Shown here: positions 17,292 through 26,652 of the stretch, piece by piece
How positions within the stretch are numbered: the stretch's first letter is position 1
How the letters are laid out: the number at the start of each line of letters is the position of its first letter
Source of the DNA: Akkermansiaceae bacterium
GTDB taxonomy: Bacteria; Verrucomicrobiota; Verrucomicrobiia; Verrucomicrobiales; Akkermansiaceae
Reading direction: 5' to 3'
Length of the DNA stretch: 36,089 bases
Assembly: GCA_903908495.1 (NCBI GenBank)
Contig: CAIVSK010000368.1
Coordinates: 1-36,089 of the forward strand
Position numbers and translations under genes: made by a program
Notes under the pieces: model-generated
The model's database searches: none
Told to the model about the DNA's origin: nothing
What the model saw: only the letters and a program-made list of their open reading frames with translations

Positions 17292-18602
17292 ATGAACTTT
17301 GTCAGCACCAACAACCCCGCCCACCGGGTTTCCCTCAAACAAGCGGTCCTTGATTCCCTGCCGCCGGACAACGGGCTCTACATGCCGGAACGCCTGCCGG
17401 CGCTCGACGCGGGGTTCTGGCAGGAGTGGCGCGATCTGACGTTCCAGGAAATCGGCTTGCGGGTGGCGCAGGCGTTCTTCGGCCACGACGTGCCCGCGGA
17501 GGCCCTCCGCAGCATCATCGACGAGTCGCTGAGCTTTGACGCGCCGCTGGTCGAAGTGGCGGAGCGGCAACACGTGTTGGAGTTGTTTCATGGCCCGACG
17601 CTGGCATTCAAGGACTTTGGCGCGCGCTTCATGGCGCGGCTCATGGGCTGGCTGGCCCGCGACGACGCCAGCATGCTCACCGTGCTGGTGGCCACCTCCG
17701 GCGACACCGGCGGCGCCGTGGCGCATGCGTTCCATGGCGTGCCGGGCATCCGCGTGGTCATTCTCTATCCGCAGGGCAAAGTCAGCGGGCTGCAGGAAAA
17801 GCAACTCACCACCCTCGGCGGCAATATCACCGCTCTGGAAGTGGACGGTTCGTTTGATGACTGCCAGCGCCTGGTCAAGGCCGCATTGTTGGACTCCGGT
17901 CTATCCGGCCAGCTGCGGCTCACCTCCGCCAACTCCATCAACATCTCGCGGCTGGTCCCGCAGAGTTTCTACTATATCCATAGTGCCAGGCTGCTGCCGG
18001 CGGGCGTCGCGCCGGTGTTTGTGGTGCCTTCCGGCAATCTGGGAAATCTAACAGCCGGACTGCTGGCCGAGCGCCTCGGCCTGAAGGTGGAGCACTTCGT
18101 GGCGGCGAACAATCGCAACGACGTGCTCACCGAGTATCTGGCCGGACAGCCGTACGCGCCGCGCCCGAGCCGCGCCACCCTGTCCAACGCGATGGATGTG
18201 GGAGCGCCGTCGAATTTCGCACGGCTGCTCGCGTTGTTTAATCACGATCACGCCGCGATGAGCCGCCGCATCAGCGGCTGTTCGGTGAGTGACGAGCAAA
18301 CGCTCGCCGCCATCGCGGAAGTGGCCGGCTGCCACCACTATCAACTCGACCCCCACGGCGCGGTGGGTTGGTACGCCGCCCAGCAGTGGCACCGCGCCCA
18401 CCCGGACTCAACCACCGTCGTCCTCGAAACCGCGCACCCGGCAAAATTTGCCGAAGTGCTGGCCCAGGTGCCGGGCATCGGCCCAGTGGCCATTCCCGAT
18501 CGCCTGGCCAGCCTGGCAGACAAGGACAAGTGCGCCATCCCGATGGCCGCGGACGAAGCGGCGTTTTTCGCCTGCTTGCGCAAGCTGCCATCTATCGGAT
18601 AG
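17292..18602 (+). CDS. thrC: Threonine synthase
   Basis: A 436-aa PLP-dependent enzyme converting O-phosphohomoserine to threonine and phosphate. The PLP lysine is K107 in GPTLAFKDFGARF, the same number as in E. coli ThrC. VATSGDTGGAVAHAF (PLP phosphate loop) and VVPSGNLGNLTAG are the other typical blocks; the N-terminus (MNFVSTNNPAHRVSLKQAVL) is usual for the bacterial class. It follows thrB on the same strand with a 26-bp gap, consistent with one transcript making the last two steps of threonine synthesis. No Shine-Dalgarno is obvious before ATG 17292. Confidence 0.97.
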   Translation: MNFVSTNNPAHRVSLKQAVLDSLPPDNGLYMPERLPALDAGFWQEWRDLTFQEIGLRVAQAFFGHDVPAEALRSIIDESLSFDAPLVEVAERQHVLELFHGPTLAFKDFGARFMARLMGWLARDDASMLTVLVATSGDTGGAVAHAFHGVPGIRVVILYPQGKVSGLQEKQLTTLGGNITALEVDGSFDDCQRLVKAALLDSGLSGQLRLTSANSINISRLVPQSFYYIHSARLLPAGVAPVFVVPSGNLGNLTAGLLAERLGLKVEHFVAANNRNDVLTEYLAGQPYAPRPSRATLSNAMDVGAPSNFARLLALFNHDHAAMSRRISGCSVSDEQTLAAIAEVAGCHHYQLDPHGAVGWYAAQQWHRAHPDSTTVVLETAHPAKFAEVLAQVPGIGPVAIPDRLASLADKDKCAIPMAADEAAFFACLRKLPSIG

Positions 18603-18646
18603 ACACCACGCTCCAGCCCCACCCATCTCAAGCCCCCTGCAACGCC

Positions 18647-21600
18647 ATGTTTGACAACCCCGCCGAGTGGAGCGTGGCAGCCTCCGGGCAAGTGGAAGGC
18701 CGCTTGAGCGCGATTGCCGGACCCGCAGGCCAGGCGGGCATGCGTCTCGACTATGATTTTCATGGTGGCAGCGGCTTTGTGGTGATTCGCAAGGAAGTCC
18801 GTTTCGCCCTGCCGGAAACCTTCGCCTTCGGTTTTTCGATGCGCGGCAGCGGCCCGGCCAACCATTTTGAATTCAAGGTGGCGGACCCCGGGGGGGCGAA
18901 TGTGTGGCGCCATCTCCACCCGGACTGCGCATGGCCCGCGGCTTGGACAGCCGTCCAGGTCCGCGAGCGCGACCTGCCCTTTGCCTGGGGACCCGCCGGC
19001 GGCGGTGCCCCGGGCGCAGTGGGTGCCATCGAGTTCGCAGTGGTGGCCGGTCCCGGCGGCCGCGGCACACTGGATCTAACGGATTTCTCGATGCTCGATG
19101 AATCGTTCAAGGTGGCGGCGGCCGTCGCGGCCGCTTCCAGCAGCGCGGCGGGAAATGAGGCGGAGGCGGTTTTCACCGGTGGCGGCTGGCGCGCCGACGG
19201 GCATGACCCGCAGCCGTGGTGGAGCGTGGATTTCGGCCGAACACTGCGCTTCGGCGGCGTGGTCATCGATTGGCCGGACGCCCTGCCGCCGCGTGCCTAC
19301 GTCATGGAGGTTTCTGCGGATGGAACCATCTGGTCGCCGGTCTATCAAGCAACATGCGCCGCCGGGGCGCGCAGCCATGTGGCGGTGCCGGGTGGCGAAG
19401 CGCGCCACTTGCGGCTGTCGTTTGCCAACGCGGCCTGCGCCGCGCTCGCCGCGCTGACGATCAAGCCGGACGGGTTTTCCCGCACTCCTAACGAATTTAT
19501 CCACGCCGTCGCAGCGGATGAACCGCGCGGCTGGCACCCGCGCTACTGGCACCGCGAGCAATCGTACTGGACGCCGGTGGGCAGCCCGCAAGGGAAACGC
19601 CGCGGCCTCATCAACGAGGAAGGCATGCTCGAGGTGGATGAAGCCGGGTTTTCCCTGGAACCGTTCCTGTTGCTAGGCGGGCACCTGCTCACTTGGGACG
19701 ACGTGACCACCAGCCCCTCGCTGCCGGCCGATGGCGCTCCCCTGCCCTGCGTCACCTGGCTGGGGCCGGGCCTGCGGCTGCACGTGCGGCCATGGGTTGA
19801 TGGCGCGGACGCTAATCTGACATTGCGGGTGGCCTACCTGCTGGATTGGGACCTGCCCCCGCCCCCGGACCTGCGGCTGGTGGTGGCGGTGCGACCGTTT
19901 CAAGTCAACCCGCCGTGGCAGGCATTCCGCAATCTGGGCGGCATCAGCCCGATTCACCACATCAGCGCCGAAGCCGCCGGCCTGCGGGTGGCCGGGCACC
20001 TGGTGATATCCGACATTCCGGCCGATGCCCTGGGTGCGGCGGCGTTTGAGGAGGGCGGCGTGATACCCTATCTGGCACAAGGCTTGGTTCCGCCCCGCAG
20101 CACCGTCGAGGATGCCTCCGGTCTGGCCTCCGCCGCGCTGGTCTGGAACATCGGCCCATCCCGCAACGAAGTGATCCTATCGGTGCCATTTTTCGGACAA
20201 GTCGCCGCTTTGAAAGAAGACGCGCGGGCCGCATCCCTAACAGAATGGAGCACCCTGCTCAGCCGCGTGCAATGGCGGGTACCGACCCGGGCGGCGGCGG
20301 CGATCGCCTGCTTTCGCACGGCAGCGGGACACATTCTCATCAACCGCGACGGGGCTGCGATCCAGCCTGGACCGCGCCGCTACACCCGCTCGTGGGTGCG
20401 GGACTGTGTGATCATGGGCGCGGCCCTGGCCAAGGCCAACATCCCGCACGCCCTCAGTGAGTTTCTGCAATGGTATGCGCCATTCCAGCGCCCCGATGGC
20501 TTCGTCCCCTGCGTGGTGGACCGCGATGGGATCGACTGGCTCGTCGAGCACGACAGCCACGGCCAATTGCTGTGGGGCGTGCGCGAGGCGTTCCGCGCGG
20601 AGGGCGACCGCGGATTCTTGGAATCGATGCGCCAGCCCGTGCTGCGGGCGGCGGAGTATCTGCTTCACCTGCGCAGCTTGCGCATGACCGCGGAATACAC
20701 CACCCCGGAGCGCTCCGCGTGCTACGGCCTGCTGCCGGAATCCGCCAGTCATGAAGGCTACCTCGCCCATCCGGTGCATTCCTATTGGGACGATTTCTGG
20801 GGCATCCGCGGCTTGCACGCCGCGGCCGAACTCGCCGTCGCCCTCGACCTGCCAGAGGCGGCCCTGCGGTGGGGAGAAGCTGCCGCCGCCTTTCTAGCCG
20901 ACGTGCAGTGCTCGCTGGAAAAGGTCATTGCCGGGCGCAAGCTCGGGTACATTCCCGGCTCGGTCGAGTGGGCTGACTTCGATCCGACGGCGAGCGCCAA
21001 TGCCATCGCGCTGCTGGATTTTGCCGATGACCTGCCAGCCGCGCCGCTGCATAAAATGTTGGAAACCTACCTCGCCGGGTTCCGCCGCAAACATCGCGGG
21101 GAAATGCCGTGGACCAATTACACGGCCTATGAAATCCGCATCATCGGCGCCTTTGTCCGCCTCGGCCAGCGCGAGGAAGCCAACGAGTTGCTGGATTTTT
21201 TCCTCGCCGACCGCCGACCACCGGCGTGGAACCAATGGCCGGAAATCACCTGGAAAGACCCGCGGTCGCCCGGCCATCTGGGCGACGTGCCCCATACTTG
21301 GATCGCCGCGGAATACATGCTGGCGCTCGCCTCGATGGTGGCGAGCGAGCGCGATGGCAGCGACTCGCTGGTGGTGGCGGGCGGCCTTCCGTGGGCGTGG
21401 ATTGCCGAAGAGGATGGCTTCGCCGTCGCCGGTCTTCCCACCCGCCACGGCTTGCTGGATGTTAAAATCACCGCCACCAGCGAGACCAGCATCACCATAG
21501 AACTCGGCGGCCTGCGGACTCTGCCGGTGGGCGGCCTGTGGCTCGCGCCCCCCCTGCCGCCGGGCAGCAGGATCATCACTGCCACTGCCGCCGGCGGTGA

Positions 21601-21703
21601 GCCACTAACACTCAATGCCGCAGGCACTAGCGTGATCGTTAAAAAACTGTCGCTGGTGGCGAGTCTGCTGTTGGGCCTGCAAAAAGTGCCGGAGCGTGCC
21701 TGA
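18647..21703 (+). CDS. Large glycosidase-like protein, discoidin plus six-hairpin domain
   Basis: A 1018-aa protein from the ATG at 18647, 44 bp after thrC. Residues 1-150 are a beta-sandwich (MFDNPAEWSVAASGQVEG) like a carbohydrate-binding module. About 185-260 is discoidin/F5-8C-like (WWSVDFGRTLRFGGVVIDW, MEVSADGTIWSPVY). About 300-540 is a beta-rich linker domain. From about 560 to 900 is an alpha/alpha toroid of the six-hairpin glycosidase kind: YTRSWVRDC at 579-587, DGIDWLVEHDSHGQ with E634, SYWDDFWGIRG near 715. The C-terminus is a beta domain. There is no signal peptide, so it is probably cytoplasmic, odd for a glycosidase with binding modules. Exact family (GH15/63/94-like) cannot be set by eye. 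Upstream in-frame sequence overlaps thrC and was excluded. Confidence 0.75.
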   Translation: MFDNPAEWSVAASGQVEGRLSAIAGPAGQAGMRLDYDFHGGSGFVVIRKEVRFALPETFAFGFSMRGSGPANHFEFKVADPGGANVWRHLHPDCAWPAAWTAVQVRERDLPFAWGPAGGGAPGAVGAIEFAVVAGPGGRGTLDLTDFSMLDESFKVAAAVAAASSSAAGNEAEAVFTGGGWRADGHDPQPWWSVDFGRTLRFGGVVIDWPDALPPRAYVMEVSADGTIWSPVYQATCAAGARSHVAVPGGEARHLRLSFANAACAALAALTIKPDGFSRTPNEFIHAVAADEPRGWHPRYWHREQSYWTPVGSPQGKRRGLINEEGMLEVDEAGFSLEPFLLLGGHLLTWDDVTTSPSLPADGAPLPCVTWLGPGLRLHVRPWVDGADANLTLRVAYLLDWDLPPPPDLRLVVAVRPFQVNPPWQAFRNLGGISPIHHISAEAAGLRVAGHLVISDIPADALGAAAFEEGGVIPYLAQGLVPPRSTVEDASGLASAALVWNIGPSRNEVILSVPFFGQVAALKEDARAASLTEWSTLLSRVQWRVPTRAAAAIACFRTAAGHILINRDGAAIQPGPRRYTRSWVRDCVIMGAALAKANIPHALSEFLQWYAPFQRPDGFVPCVVDRDGIDWLVEHDSHGQLLWGVREAFRAEGDRGFLESMRQPVLRAAEYLLHLRSLRMTAEYTTPERSACYGLLPESASHEGYLAHPVHSYWDDFWGIRGLHAAAELAVALDLPEAALRWGEAAAAFLADVQCSLEKVIAGRKLGYIPGSVEWADFDPTASANAIALLDFADDLPAAPLHKMLETYLAGFRRKHRGEMPWTNYTAYEIRIIGAFVRLGQREEANELLDFFLADRRPPAWNQWPEITWKDPRSPGHLGDVPHTWIAAEYMLALASMVASERDGSDSLVVAGGLPWAWIAEEDGFAVAGLPTRHGLLDVKITATSETSITIELGGLRTLPVGGLWLAPPLPPGSRIITATAAGGEPLTLNAAGTSVIVKKLSLVASLLLGLQKVPERA

Positions 21704-22107
21704 CGGCACCGCCTCCGGCCTCCGGTTGGAAACAATTCACAGCTGCGCGATGCGTTCCAGCGGCAGCCCGGTGGCCCCAGTGATGATCTCTGCTGCCACA
21801 CCCGCCGCCTTCATACCGGCGGCAGCCTGAAGCAATCCCTCGGCTTTCCCCTCGAATGGCAGCACCCCGTTGAGAAAATCCCGCAGAATCTCCGGGTGCT
21901 CACCGAAAATCCGCTTGAACACCAAATCACTGCGGGGATCGAGAAAATGCGCCCTATCCGACGTAGGGTCGCATGCCGGGGGCCACTGTCAAGCCGACAG
22001 ACGGCAGCGCCCCTCCCCGCGGTCGTCCGCCAGACCCACCCGGCGTCAGCTGAAAATTTCAATAATGGGAACCTCCTGATAACTGCGCATCGCGAGACCA
22101 ACGACGC
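21704..22107. other. Intergenic region with Rpn relic, otherwise empty
   Basis: 404 bp between the glycosidase-like gene and the ABC gene. Apart from the Rpn relic at 21737-21961, the stretch from 21962 to 22107 shows no coding feature, RNA or clear terminator. Confidence 0.5.
21737..21961 (-). pseudogene. Internally deleted Rpn-family nuclease/transposase relic
   Basis: The minus frame reads RAHFLDPRSDLVFKRIFGEH, then PEILRDFLNGVLPFEGKAEG, then LLQAAAGMKAAGVAAEIITG, ending TGLPLERIAQL. The first part is the conserved N-terminus of Rpn (PD-(D/E)XK) recombination-promoting nucleases (FLDP-S-D-x-x-F-K-R-I-F). The end, from GKAEG, matches their typical C-terminal helical tail. The roughly 200-residue nuclease middle is missing, and no normal start is present (the first start-like codon is TTG 21925). 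It is a deletion remnant, not a functional nuclease. Confidence 0.7.
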
Positions 22108-23838
22108 CTAATAGCTCCAATCCACGGACTCGGTGACCTTCTTGGCCACGGGGTTGTGCGTGATGACCCAGCGGCTGTCACTGCCGATTTCCAGACATGC
22201 GTCGAAACGCAGGTCTGCTTCGCCATTCTTGGCCAACACCAAGACGCCCATGCCTTGCTCGAGCAACAAATCCAAGATCAGCTTGATCTGCTCCTTGGGC
22301 AACGAGCTGCCTGGGCGGTCCAGCACCACGAAGGTCGGGCTGGCTAACACGATGCGCGCCACCGAGAACAAGTGCTGCTCGCCGATGGCCAGCAGATCGT
22401 CCCAATCCTCGTGGGCTTGCAAGCCGCCGAGCCGCCTGACCACATCGACCAGATCCAGCTTGGCGAGCACTTCCATGATGGCGGGATCGGGGGTTTTGGC
22501 GGCGTTGTCCATCCGCACCAGAATGTCCCGCAAGATGCCCGGCGGCAAATACGGCCGCTCAGAGAGGAACAAGATGTCATCCAGGCATGGCCGCACGATG
22601 CGGCCGCTGCCGCTTTCCCAAATACCGGCCAGCGCCCGGAACAAGGCGACCTTCGGCTCGTCTTCCAAGCCGGTGACCAACCAACACTGGCCGCGCGGAA
22701 TGACCAGATTCAGCTCACCGACCAAGCGCCGTTTGCCGTCACTCGAAAACAGCGTCACCCCGTCAAACTCCACCCGCTCCCGATCCTCATCTAACACGAT
22801 TGCAGACGCCTGCGTGCTGCGCGCCTTTTCCATCGCCTCGCCCAGGCCGTTGAGGCGCGCGGTCACCGCGGAAAACGCCGAAATCGATTGAAACTGGGTG
22901 ACGATGAGCGACAGCGCGCCAAGCAGGGTGGAAAACGCCATCGCCGACTGGGTGACGACCCCGAAGTCCTTGATTTCACCCTTGATGAACATCGGCGCGA
23001 CGATCAGCGCGGGAATGATTTGAATGAGATAGTTGTAGCCGGTGGTGAAAAACCCCAGGTTGCGGTTGACCTTGATGATCCGCAGGAAGTTGGTGGTCAA
23101 TTCATCAACCCGCTGGCTGAGCCGCACCTTGAAGCGCATTTCCCGGTGAGCCACGGCTATCGACTCGGAGTTTTCCCGGACATGAATCAGCGCCGAGCGA
23201 AACGACGCCTCCATGTCCAGCTGCCGGTAATTGAGCCGGATCAACGGCTTGCCGAGCCAGATGGTCAGCAGCGAACCGCACACCGCGTAGCCCACCGCCA
23301 CCCCGAACAGGCGCGGGCTGATGCTCCACAGCACCCCGGAAAACGACACCGCGGCCAAGGTGCCGTTCAGGATGAGCAAGGTGAACGACAGCGTGGTGGT
23401 GGTGAAGGCGCGCACGTCGTCGGCGATGCGCTGATCGGGGTTGGCGATGCCAGTGGCCGAAGCCATCCGGTAATACGTGCGGTCACTCAGATAGAGATCG
23501 GCCAGGCGGCGGGTGAGTTGTTCGCGCCAGACCAGGCCCAGCCGCTCTTCGGCAAACCGGTAATACACCGCCACCGCCGTGGAACCGGCAAACACCCCTG
23601 CGTACAACATCGCATTGAACCAGAAATCACCCAGGTTCTGGTGCTCGATCGCCGACATGAAATCGCGGCCGACGTAGCTGTTGAACACGTTCAAGCCGGT
23701 GATGCCAAACATGCACAATCCAATCAACAAGGTGCAGCGCAACGCCTTGGGCGCATACTTCGAATGGGCCAAATGGCCGATGGCCCTGCCAAAACGCTGC
23801 AAGGTCAGCCGGGCAATCTCGAGTTTTCCTTTGGGCAT
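22108..23838 (-). CDS. SbmA/YddA-type ABC transporter with degenerate nucleotide-binding domain
   Basis: A 576-aa protein from the ATG at 23838, 4 bp after the engB stop. Residues about 25-330 are an ABC_membrane_2 (SbmA/BacA/YddA-type) domain with several helices, including the motif WREQLTRRLADLYLSDRTYY and NPDQRIADDVRAF. About 345-570 is an ABC nucleotide-binding fold, but its motifs are gone: Walker A position reads GLEDEPKVA (390-398) with no G-K-S/T; Walker B reads VVLDRPGSSL with R508 replacing the catalytic Glu; the H-loop is KNGEADL with no His. The signature area keeps LAIGEQ (G486). It cannot be expected to hydrolyse ATP; it may act like SbmA, which is driven by proton flow and has no ABC domain, or pair with another ATPase. 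Transported substrate unknown. Confidence 0.88.
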   Translation of the reverse strand: MPKGKLEIARLTLQRFGRAIGHLAHSKYAPKALRCTLLIGLCMFGITGLNVFNSYVGRDFMSAIEHQNLGDFWFNAMLYAGVFAGSTAVAVYYRFAEERLGLVWREQLTRRLADLYLSDRTYYRMASATGIANPDQRIADDVRAFTTTTLSFTLLILNGTLAAVSFSGVLWSISPRLFGVAVGYAVCGSLLTIWLGKPLIRLNYRQLDMEASFRSALIHVRENSESIAVAHREMRFKVRLSQRVDELTTNFLRIIKVNRNLGFFTTGYNYLIQIIPALIVAPMFIKGEIKDFGVVTQSAMAFSTLLGALSLIVTQFQSISAFSAVTARLNGLGEAMEKARSTQASAIVLDEDRERVEFDGVTLFSSDGKRRLVGELNLVIPRGQCWLVTGLEDEPKVALFRALAGIWESGSGRIVRPCLDDILFLSERPYLPPGILRDILVRMDNAAKTPDPAIMEVLAKLDLVDVVRRLGGLQAHEDWDDLLAIGEQHLFSVARIVLASPTFVVLDRPGSSLPKEQIKLILDLLLEQGMGVLVLAKNGEADLRFDACLEIGSDSRWVITHNPVAKKVTESVDWSY

Positions 23839-23842
23839 GGGT

Positions 23843-24439
23843 TCAAACAAGCTGCAGCGACGCCTCGATCGATTTGAGGATGCCGATCCGGCCGCTGCCG
23901 GTTTTGGACGAGGACACGATCACCTCCGGCGGTACCGCCCGCCATGGGCCCACCGCTTCGAAAAACAACCCGATGTTGGCTTGGATCTTGCCGAGCGCAA
24001 GCTTGTCGGCCTTGGTGAAAACCAGCACGAAAGGCACCCCGGAGGCGTCCAGCCAAGTCACAAAATCCACATCGATGCGCTGCGGCGGCAAGCGCGAGTC
24101 GATCAACACAAACACTCCGGTCAGATTTTCCCGTTGTTCGAGATAGTCCTTGATCAACTCGCTGAAACCGAATTTCCGCTGCTTGGTCACCTGCGCAAAG
24201 CCGTACCCGGGCAGGTCCACCAGACTCCACGCCTCATTCATCAGGAAAAAATTCAGCAACTGGGTCTTGCCGGGCATTGCGGAAACCTTGGCCAGGTTGG
24301 CCTTGCCGCAGAGCATGTTGATGAGTGAGGATTTGCCCACGTTGGAGCGGCCGACAAAGGCAAACTCACGCCATGCCCATGCGGGGCAGGCGTCAACGTC
24401 CGCAGCACTAACTTTGAAGGTGGCCGATTTGATTTTCAT
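23843..24439 (-). CDS. engB: Ribosome-biogenesis GTP-binding protein
   Basis: A 198-aa YihA/YsxC (EngB) family GTPase involved in large-subunit ribosome assembly. G1 is GRSNVGKS at 30-37, G2 is the T in PGKTQ at 56-60, G3 is DLPGYG at 75-80, G4 is TKAD at 142-145 and G5 is SSSK in the C-terminal part. The start at ATG 24439 (MKIKSATFKV) is normal for the family; a longer reading from 24583 adds a meaningless extension. It is followed after 4 bp by the ABC gene on the same strand, so the two are probably co-transcribed. Confidence 0.96.
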   Translation of the reverse strand: MKIKSATFKVSAADVDACPAWAWREFAFVGRSNVGKSSLINMLCGKANLAKVSAMPGKTQLLNFFLMNEAWSLVDLPGYGFAQVTKQRKFGFSELIKDYLEQRENLTGVFVLIDSRLPPQRIDVDFVTWLDASGVPFVLVFTKADKLALGKIQANIGLFFEAVGPWRAVPPEVIVSSSKTGSGRIGILKSIEASLQLV

Positions 24440-24793
24440 GATTCTCAAGGCGCAGGTGGGGTGAGCCCGCCTGCAGCGATCAAACCCCTGCGAACCTTTC
24501 CCGACGAGAACCAATTTCCTCGCCCCACGGAAATGCCAGCAAAGATAAGCACTAATACTCACCAGCCCCGCATTACACCTCATTTATAAATACCGCATCT
24601 GCGGACAATTGCAAGTCATGGATAAGTCTTTTCGCTGAGACACAGCCTCCAGAGGCTGGCGGAGAACGACTCACACCTGAGAATTCTGCGGGCATGTTTG
24701 GCAGGAGCGGGGCGACATTTCTCACCAGGTGGATCACGCCGGTGTTGGCAATCCGAGGTTGCCAGCCGGAATCCAGCATGCTAGCTAGGTGGC
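24440..24793. other. Intergenic region, divergent engB/sppA
   Basis: 354 bp with no gene. A stem-loop lies at 24452-24474 in the engB leader (described separately). Between 24640 and 24780 are small imperfect palindromes, such as gcctccagaggc. No confident promoter was identified for either gene. Confidence 0.5.
24452..24474 (-). promoter_or_regulatory. Stem-loop in the engB leader
   Basis: Arms 24452-24460 and 24466-24474 pair over 9 bp (one G-T) around a 5-nt loop, about 13 nt upstream of the engB start. It could be a leader hairpin or a transcript end for something upstream; no U-tract follows on the minus strand. Confidence 0.3.
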
Positions 24794-26611
24794 ATGCGAG
24801 CACTCATTTTTGGTTTGGCAACGGTTTTAATTCCGGCATGGGGGCTGCTTGCAGCCGAGGCCCCCGCAGTGGCGGAGACGGAGAATGCGCCCGCAGTCAA
24901 GCCGCTGGTGGCGGTTTATGATTTGGAAGGCCAACTGGTGGAAGGCGGCCAGCCGAAGCGCTCGCTGTTGGAAATGGATGCCTCTCGGCCGCTCACCCTG
25001 TTTGATCTGACCAAGAGCCTGGGCCGGGCACTCACCGATCCGGCGGTCAAAGCGGTGGTGCTCGACGCGGATGGAGCCGAGTTGGATCTCGCCCAAATCC
25101 AGGAAATCCGCGCGCACCTGCAGGCGCTGCGCGAAGCGGGCAAGGATGTGTGGCTGTATAGCGAGCACATTACCAACAAGATTGCCCTGCTCGGCAGCGC
25201 GGCCAACCACTTCGCGCTGATGCCGGAGGCCGATTGCGCGTTCAACGGAATCTACGCCGAATCGATGTACTACAAAGGCTTGCTCGATAAGCTGGGGGTG
25301 CAGGCCGATGTGATCCACATCGGCGATTTCAAGAGCTATGGCGAAGCGTATTACCGCAGCGGGCCGAGCGATTACGCCAAGCAGCAGGAAGAAACCCTCA
25401 TCAACTCAGTCTTCGAACAAATCGTCGCCGAGGTGGCCAACAGCCGCAAGCTGCCGACCGACAAGGTGCGCGCCATCATCGATGATGGTGCCCAAACCGC
25501 AGCCGGACTCGTCGCGGCCGGACTCGCCGATGAGATCCTCTACCGCACCGAGTTGGTGAAAAAATTGCGCGAGACGTACGGCAAGGAGGCCAAGTTTGAC
25601 CGCAAATATCAACTTCCCGACCTCGACGGGCCGGAGATCACCGGCTTGCTGGATGTGTTCCAATTGATGTTCCGCAACAAGTCGGACTCCGCCAAAAGCA
25701 AAAAAGACTACGTGGCGGTGGTCGCCCTGGACGGCGACATCTCCGATGAATCGGTGGCTCCCGTGCGGACCCAGATTCTCAAGCTCCTCAAGGACGATCA
25801 CGCCAAGGCCCTGGTGCTGCGGGTCAATTCGCCCGGCGGTTCGGCGCTGGCCAGCGAAGTGTTGTGGGAGGCCGCCGACCAGTGGAAACACAGCCAGCGC
25901 CCGCTGGTGGTGTCGATGGGCGGAGTGGCGGCCAGCGGCGGCTACTACGTTTCGAGCCCCGCCGACCGGATCTTCGCCGAGCCCGGCACCATCACCGGCT
26001 CGATCGGCGTGGTCGGCATGAAATTCGTCATCGGCGGTGCCCTGGAAAAGCTCGGCATCACCACCCATGCCATTCAGCGCGGCAAGAACGCCGGAGCCAT
26101 GAGCATGACCCACGAGTATTCCAAGGAAGAGGCCGACATGATCCGCAAGTCGATGAGCGCGGTTTATGCGACCTTCAAAAAACGCGTCACGGATGGCCGC
26201 GGCAAGGCGCTGAAGGGCGAGCTGGAAGCGCTGGCCGGCGGCCGGGTCTATAGCGGCAAGGACGCCCTTGAAATCGGGCTCGTCGATGAGCTCGGCGGCC
26301 TGCGCGAAGCAATCATTCACGCCAAGCGGGCGACCAAACTGGCCAAGCTGGAAGTCCGCTTGCTGCCGGAACCCAAGAGCGCCATCGAAGGCCTCTTCGC
26401 CAAGCCCGACAAGGACGAAACCGAAATCATCCATGCCGGGGCCACGCCAACCGCGAGCGCCCGGATACGCCAGTTACTGGCCAACGGCGGCATCCTTGAG
26501 GCATTGCCGGAATCCGCCCGCGCCGGGGTGTGCCGGCTGGCCGCACGCGTCGAGGCGTTCAAAGGCGCGCCGATTCTATTGCTGGGCCCGGATGTGAATT
26601 TGCGCTGGTGA
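24794..26611 (+). CDS. sppA: Signal peptide peptidase A, 67K type
   Basis: A 605-aa membrane-bound serine protease that degrades cleaved signal peptides in the inner membrane or periplasm. It is the long two-repeat form (about 600 aa, as in E. coli). The N-terminal signal/anchor is MRALIFGLATVLIPAWGLLA. The catalytic Lys is K180 (IGDFKSYGEAYYR) in the first repeat and the nucleophile Ser is S381 (GGVAASGGYYVSS) in the second, the Lys-Ser arrangement of SppA 67K. PGTITGSIGVVG is another family block. The 3' part carries GGRVYSGKDALEIGLVDELGG. Start at 24794, in AGGTGGCATG. Confidence 0.95.
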   Translation: MRALIFGLATVLIPAWGLLAAEAPAVAETENAPAVKPLVAVYDLEGQLVEGGQPKRSLLEMDASRPLTLFDLTKSLGRALTDPAVKAVVLDADGAELDLAQIQEIRAHLQALREAGKDVWLYSEHITNKIALLGSAANHFALMPEADCAFNGIYAESMYYKGLLDKLGVQADVIHIGDFKSYGEAYYRSGPSDYAKQQEETLINSVFEQIVAEVANSRKLPTDKVRAIIDDGAQTAAGLVAAGLADEILYRTELVKKLRETYGKEAKFDRKYQLPDLDGPEITGLLDVFQLMFRNKSDSAKSKKDYVAVVALDGDISDESVAPVRTQILKLLKDDHAKALVLRVNSPGGSALASEVLWEAADQWKHSQRPLVVSMGGVAASGGYYVSSPADRIFAEPGTITGSIGVVGMKFVIGGALEKLGITTHAIQRGKNAGAMSMTHEYSKEEADMIRKSMSAVYATFKKRVTDGRGKALKGELEALAGGRVYSGKDALEIGLVDELGGLREAIIHAKRATKLAKLEVRLLPEPKSAIEGLFAKPDKDETEIIHAGATPTASARIRQLLANGGILEALPESARAGVCRLAARVEAFKGAPILLLGPDVNLRW

Positions 26612-26652
26612 CCGGCACGGAGTGAACGACGCTTGCCAAGCGGGCTTCAAGG

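Noticed and set aside
25406-26434. Minus-strand frame of 342 codons
   Set aside because: Antisense to sppA.
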